Part shown: positions 59,738 to 64,000 of the stretch, piece by piece
Layout of the letters: each line of letters opens with the position of its first letter
Numbering within the stretch: the first letter of the stretch is position 1
NCBI RefSeq assembly: GCF_029227915.1
Contig: NC_079887.1
Coordinates: forward strand, 21,697,650-21,761,649
Source: Hydractinia symbiolongicarpus
Taxonomy: Eukaryota; Cnidaria; Hydrozoa; Anthoathecata; Hydractiniidae
Reading direction: 5' to 3'
DNA length: 64,000 nucleotides
Program-made: the position numbers and the translations under genes
The notes under the pieces: model-generated
Seen by the model: the letters and a program-made list of their open reading frames with translations, nothing else
What the model was told of the DNA's origin: nothing
The model's database searches: none

Positions 59738-61026
59738 TTTTTAAGTATAGTTTAAGTGTGGGTTGTTTTCTGTTTTTAAACTCTTTTCAGCACATTTCTT
59801 TCTTAAACATTAACACATATGCCTCAATGACGTCAGAAAAAAAGGTTTAAAAAAATAGCTTATGAAATTGGTTCAAAAGATCAATTGTTATGAATTATTT
59901 ATTACTTTAGTAAAAGTTTTTTTGTTTTCTTTACGTTAACAGAATCAGTTACACATGAATTTAAAAAAAATTTTTTTTGACTGAACCACTCCTTTGAGGT
60001 AGTGCAAATTTTACAAACAATTTCTGCGATACTTTATCGTTAACCTGCACAAACTGGTATCTATTACTGAGTTAATCATCAATTAGTCTAATAAAATGTT
60101 TCGAAAAACCTAATTGGTGAAGATAGGATAGTCAACAGTGTCAAATGCTTTAGAAAAGTTTGCAAATATAGAAAGCGTGATTTCACCCTTCTTCATGGCA
60201 TGTAAAATATTATCTTTTAGTTTTACCAAAATAGTAGTCGTAGAGTGTCCTTTTCTATATCCAGATTGTGTTTAGCGGTAGACTGAGCTTTTTTCGATGA
60301 AGACAATGATTTGCATCAATATAATCCCCTTGAATACTTTGGGGTACGACACTTACTGGATGGTAGTCAGCCAGATTAGAAGGATTTGTTAGTTTAGGGA
60401 TCGGACAAATACAACTAATTTTCCATTGCTCTGGAAAGGTGAAATTTTCAATACAGTAGTTAATAATGTGCGTTAACGGCGAGGCGATATAGTAAGCAAC
60501 ATATTTTATATACCTTGCGGGAATATTACCAAATCCCATTGAGCAGTCAAGTCATAACGATCTAATTGCATTTATAACATTGAAAAGAGTTAGGTTTATT
60601 AGAAGAACAGTTTATCTGAGCAGTTGTTGTCCCTGGAAGGTGTTCGTTTATTCCAGTTGTTTTTGCAGCAATTCGTTAATGGCAACAGGATTTACATTTA
60701 CATTTTTCGGATTTGGGTGAAGAATTTTGTTAATGACTTTCCACACATCTTTTGTGCTTTTATTTTTAAGAAGTTTTCTCAGAAAAATTGATTTAGTTAA
60801 CCTTATCTCCTTTTCAAGCTTGTTACGAATAGATTCCATTGTATGTAGTGTTGGTAGTCCCACGTACTTCCTTCCTTAACCCTTGGACACTGTATAAATG
60901 CTATATTTTGATTCGTTAAAAAAACAATGAAATATAATTATGTGTGAAGTTTTCGTTATGAAATACTTAAGCTCGTATGGTCGCTGATAATGTTTCTAAC
61001 GGTTTCTCTTCTTCACTAAGATGCAG

Positions 61027-61673
61027 GCAACAGACGTGTTGGTAGCAAAAAGAGTTCCTTTAAATTTTCGAACCAGTGGAAACTGCCACAGAATGAGAAG
61101 TTATGCACTCCGTTTCCCATAAAAGAAGAAGAAATGTTTATGCTGCTGAAGCAAAGGGCTGAGGAAAAGGTAGCTGATATGTTTTTCCACTTTTGCTGGA
61201 TTGGACGACGAACCTATTATTTGGTGAAGTGGCTTCCTTGGGATTGCTTTTGGGAGCCTAAAGATAACATTTTGGATCACCGATTATTAGAGTAAGTAGA
61301 GTTTTCACAGAGATGGAGCAAAGCTGTAGACAAAAGATGTGCTGTTTATCACTTGTTTGTTTTCTAAAACTTGTTATCTTGTCGCATAAAGTTACATAAC
61401 AGTTACACAACATTATATAGATTTAAATAAATTAGGATTAACTGTTTAGTTAGCTAACTAGCTGCCGAACAAATTACAAAGTAATAGACTACTTATTTTC
61501 TATATAAAGTAGGTCGTAGCTGCAGTGAGGAAAATCTAATCAGTTAAGTTCTAAATAAACCCAAAGCTATATATGTATATATATATATACGAACATTTTT
61601 ATATATATTCTTCAGTCATTGGAGTGAAACATTTTTATATTTTTTTAGTCATTGGAGTAACCCCCTAGTCTGA
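61027..61673 (+). CDS. Chromodomain protein, last exons (partial)
   Basis: Exon 61027-61291 (acceptor CTTCACTAAGATGCAG; donor GTAAGT; phase 1 in, phase 2 out) ends in a chromodomain: DMFFHFCWIGRRTYYLVKW, LPWDCFWEPKDN and ILDHRLLE. Compared with the family's YLVKWKG..xxTWEPxxNIL, the third aromatic-cage tryptophan region is kept, but the usual VExIL start is altered. Upstream residues are basic/serine-rich (NRRVGSKKSSFKF). The next exon fits in phase at 61649-61673 (HWSNPLV then stop). An alternative acceptor at 61616 adds 11 in-frame codons because TCATTGGAGT is duplicated 33 bp apart. Upstream exons are not in the window, since a LINE lies directly before. Chromodomains read methylated histone tails; that is family knowledge. 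Confidence 0.75.
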
Positions 61674-61969
61674 AGCAAGGGAAGTTTAATGTCTTGGTAG
61701 AAAGATTAATTTCTATCTTTGAGTCTGCAATAAAGGAGAGGTTGTCTTCTTCGAAATATCTCGATTTCTCTATCCATATTTTTAGGTTCCTATTTTTAGG
61801 GAAGGGAAGTGTTATAAGAAGGTTTTTACTTCCGCGAAGACTTTTGCCTACCTTGTTTTACTAATGGTTGGGATGAGGTTCTAATTAATAAACGAGGTAC
61901 TAAGAGGATTGCCCATTTTCTAGTGTACATGAAAGTTTTTTTATCTAAATCTACTCAAGTGTATTCTTC

Positions 61970-62129
61970 AGATGGACAGGATAGTATTAAGCGAAAGAAA
62001 CGGCGTCTTGTACAAAGGTTATTGGTTTACTTTCTAGAAGAAGACAACCAAATTCTTGAATTTCTTTTAAAGAGATACATCTCATCACAAACACAAAGTT
62101 CCAAACAAAGAGTGAGCAGTAGAAAGTAA
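61970..62129 (+). CDS. Candidate exon with basic helix, unknown
   Basis: After the acceptor GTGTATTCTTCAG (61957-61969) an open frame reads DGQDSIKRKKRRLVQRLLVY, then LEEDNQILEFLLKRY and ends SSRK-stop at 62127-62129. The composition is coding-like. It starts in phase 1, whereas the chromodomain exon leaves phase 2, so it cannot be joined directly. It may be an alternative terminal exon through an unseen linker, or belong to another gene. Confidence 0.35.
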
Positions 62130-62198
62130 AATTCAAAGTTTAAGCAACATACACATCTTTATAAAAATCAGTAATTTACTGCAAGTAGCAGTATTGAG

Positions 62199-62541
62199 TC
62201 AAAAACGTTTCTCACCAAATAATGTATATGTTATGTGGAATGTTGAAGCACTGTCAATTAAAATTGCTTTCTGCATACGGTTTGTGAAAATTTGTCCGGT
62301 GGCAGCTTTGTAAATGTCACCTGGCTCCTTCATTTTCATTTTTTCTCTATTCACGTTTGGTGGTGCTGAAATTTTTTTTGACAACTTCTGCTTCATTGGT
62401 TGCCTCGATTTTATCTAAACTTGCTACCATAAGGCTTGATGATGTGCAAGTGTATTCTCTCTTGGTGCGTTTGAAGCCACTCGACTCAAGCTTTCCTATT
62501 CTTTTTTCCACCTGCAACATATTGACTTGCACGCACTCCAT
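62199..62541 (-). pseudogene. Open-frame pair joined by a frameshift, unknown
   Basis: On the minus strand, after an acceptor-like ATAACAG, a frame runs ECVQVNMLQVEKRIGKLESS to about 62375 (..IEATNEAEVVKK). A second, overlapping frame continues with KEPGDIYKAATGQIFTNRMQ to a stop at 62199. Both have coding-like composition and adjoin at an A-rich run, suggesting one coding sequence with a one-base slip. The start resembles a coiled coil. Not recognised. Confidence 0.35.
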
Positions 62542-62602
62542 CTGTTATTCTTTCGCAAGAAAATATTGCAGAAGTTATCATTCTTTTCTTCTACTCATTT
62601 AA

Positions 62603-63350
62603 AAAAGGAAATTTTAAGGGATTAATTTTTTTGGCATTCGGTAGTTTAAAAAATTTTTATACGTAACAAACAAAGGAGCAAGGTGCGGAACCTTACAAGC
62701 GATTCAGGAACATGTTTTACCATAACATGAATACATGGTGTTATGGGTATGACCAGTTATAACCGCCACCTTTGGATTGCCTGCAGACATTAAAATATTT
62801 AGTGTTTTTTGTTCGTGTATTTAAAACATTTCAATTTAAAAATGATATTTTGATATGTTTGGCACAAAAAAATGGTGAAAAGTTAACAATATCATTTCCC
62901 TTAAAACGTTTCCCATCAATGGTGGAATCTTAAGAAGCATTTTCTTCTTTTTTGTACCCATTTCCCAATTTTTTTTTATCTCAACAACTTTATATTAACA
63001 CCAATAGATTACAAAATGGTTGGAAGCTTTTGTAGCTTGTCTGTTCGGTGTTTCTAAAGATTTTTAACCATAGTTTTTACTTACAATTCTTGTCTAAATT
63101 ACTTTCATTAATTCTTAAGCTCTTGATTTATACCTTGTCATACAACACATTCTCTGGGCAAAATATACTAATATAGTATAAGTGTATTCCGTCCTTAGTA
63201 ATACATATACGGTATATTTACGGCAAAGTCAATTAATACATACACAGTATATTTACAAAACGGAAGGTGCCATTATGGACAGCAGGATCAATCCTGCCAG
63301 CGTAGCTAGGGTTGTTGTTATCAGGTTATTTTTTCGATGAACAAGAAGTT
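62603..63350. other. Gene-free stretch
   Basis: A short duplicated motif (ATACATATACGGTATATTTAC near 63201 and ATACATACACAGTATATTTAC near 63238). No gene supportable. Confidence 0.4.
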
Positions 63351-63359
63351 TCTGCACGT

Positions 63360-63515
63360 AACGAAGCTAGCTAGTTTAGCTATTTAAATTTATTTTAGCT
63401 AACTCATGTAACTGCCGGATAAGCTAGCTAGTGCAGCTAGTATAGCTAATGTAGTGGGTTTGCTGTGTACTGGTGTGGCTAGAGCTAGCTAGCTAGCTAG
63501 CTAGCTATTCTTAAG
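63360..63515. repeat. GCTAGC-rich low-complexity region with (TAGC)n
   Basis: Repeated AGCTAGCTAGT-type words build up to a pure (CTAG)n run at about 63480-63506. Every TAGC run is self-complementary, so cruciform or hairpin structures are possible. Confidence 0.85.
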
Positions 63516-63773
63516 TCTCCAATAATGCTCACCATACTTTATATATTAGTTTTCGGAAATTATTTTAGCCAGGACATCCTTCTTCACTTCTTCCACTCCC
63601 TCCCTCCCCATCACTAATAATATTTTTAGGTTTTTGCCACCATCTAGAGCCCCCTGAGAGGGTGACATATAATACATAGCAACTATTTGGTTTTCCATTA
63701 TAATTAGCTAGCTGGCTATACTAGCTTTTATTGTTAAGGCATAAAATTGAGTGAACTCAGAGATAACACACAA

Positions 63774-63880
63774 TTGAGGAATCCCCCAAATTCCACATTT
63801 ATAAAATTATATATATATAGCTATATATAGCTATATATATATATACTATGTATTTATAGACTGGGGGATTCCCAGCACTT
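63774..63880. mobile_element. Palindromic AT element with GGAATCCCCCA inverted ends
   Basis: GGAATCCCCCA near 63778 and its exact inverse TGGGGGATTCC near 63862 enclose an AT-rich core with TATATATAGCTATATATA palindromes. This is probably a foldback MITE of about 100 bp. Confidence 0.55.
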
Positions 63881-64000
63881 TGCTAGTTCATTTATATACA
63901 TAAGTGGCACACTGTTGTTGCACATCTGGTCACTATGCAACGTTACTTTTCTCTATTTTTCTAATTCTACATTCATGAGAATGATTAATTTATGACCAGG

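Larger units (their letters stand above)
56604..59993 (+). mobile_element. 3.39-kb THAP DNA transposon with TTGA target duplication
   Basis: Both ends carry AGGAGTGGTTCA as a 12-bp perfect terminal inverted repeat. The flanks are TTGA at 56600-56603 and TTGA at 59994-59997. Removing the element and one TTGA restores the LINE's Pro-Gln-Gly-Ser motif, so the boundaries are exact. Inside are a plus-strand THAP/transposase gene and a convergent minus-strand P2X7-domain-like gene. THAP plus a D-D-E type transposase and a 4-bp TT-A site suggest a Kolobok-like relative (TTAA is usual there). That assignment is tentative. Confidence 0.9.
56340..60880 (-). mobile_element. Decayed LINE (reverse transcriptase), split by a transposon
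   Basis: On the minus strand 60880-59994 and 56603-56340 are two halves of one non-LTR retrotransposon. The first half has an upstream helix (STKDVWKVINKILHPNP), then YIASPLTHIINYC, FPEQWKISCICPIPK and NLADYHPVSVVP: the classic start of CR1/jockey-type RT. The second half carries GSILGPVLFNLYV and the catalytic YADD (56511-56522). Several stops and frameshifts (near 60255, 60150 and 60640) show it is dead. The THAP element 56604-59993 interrupts the PQGSILGP motif. Confidence 0.88.

Noticed and set aside
62199-62602. Plus-strand 81-codon gene at 62357-62602
   Set aside because: It is antisense to the more coding-like minus-strand frame pair.

Overview
The window looks like nuclear DNA of an animal, most likely a cnidarian and probably a hydrozoan (inference). 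The evidence is AT-rich sequence, small exons joined by GT-AG introns, dense decayed transposons and SINEs, and metazoan families (TRAF, conodipine-like phospholipase A2, dermatopontin, chromodomain, THAP). Nothing in it is prokaryotic. All gene models below were spliced by eye from reading frames, splice sites and intron phase, without transcript support.

Layout. 0.05-0.86 kb: degenerate tandem repeat block ending in a GC-rich hairpin. 2.0-5.8 kb (+): complete five-exon TRAF-type adaptor gene (RING, TRAF zinc fingers, coiled coil, MATH). 6.5-12 kb: transposon-rich tract with a 1.2-kb element holding a nested TTAA-flanked MITE, a LINE 3' end, a tRNA-derived SINE and a long (TA)n. 12.9-13.8 kb (-): array of tiny phase-0 exons encoding one- or two-heptad coiled-coil pieces. 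15.3-17.3 kb (-): secreted 19-cysteine protein gene in five exons. 19.9-20.2 kb: LINE remnant. 20.8-21.3 kb (-): dermatopontin-like pseudogene. 24.9-25.7 kb: short Helitron followed directly by an 18-19-bp satellite. 30.9-34.5 kb (-): seven-exon single-pass membrane receptor whose cytoplasmic tail carries several YxxPhi motifs. 35.5-43 kb: Helitron, SINE and Harbinger-like MITE remnants. 44.3-45.6 kb (+): decayed secreted/hydrophobic-helix protein gene. 48.5-49.6 kb (-): two-exon conodipine-like secreted phospholipase A2. 50.7-53.1 kb: perfect 1203-bp tandem duplication carrying a candidate exon pair. 53.2-55.0 kb (-): secreted 233-residue protein. 56.3-60.9 kb: LINE reverse transcriptase gene (-) split by a 3.39-kb THAP transposon that also carries a P2X7-intracellular-domain-like gene. 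61.0-61.7 kb (+): last exons of a chromodomain protein. 62-64 kb: a broken open reading frame pair and GCTAGC-rich repeats.

There are no operons. The genes appear independent: one signalling adaptor, one tyrosine-tailed receptor and several secreted products. The strongest leads are the tyrosine-tailed orphan receptor, the heptad mini-exon array, the THAP/P2X7 transposon caught inside a LINE with an exact TTGA target duplication, and the perfect 1203-bp duplication with its exon pair.
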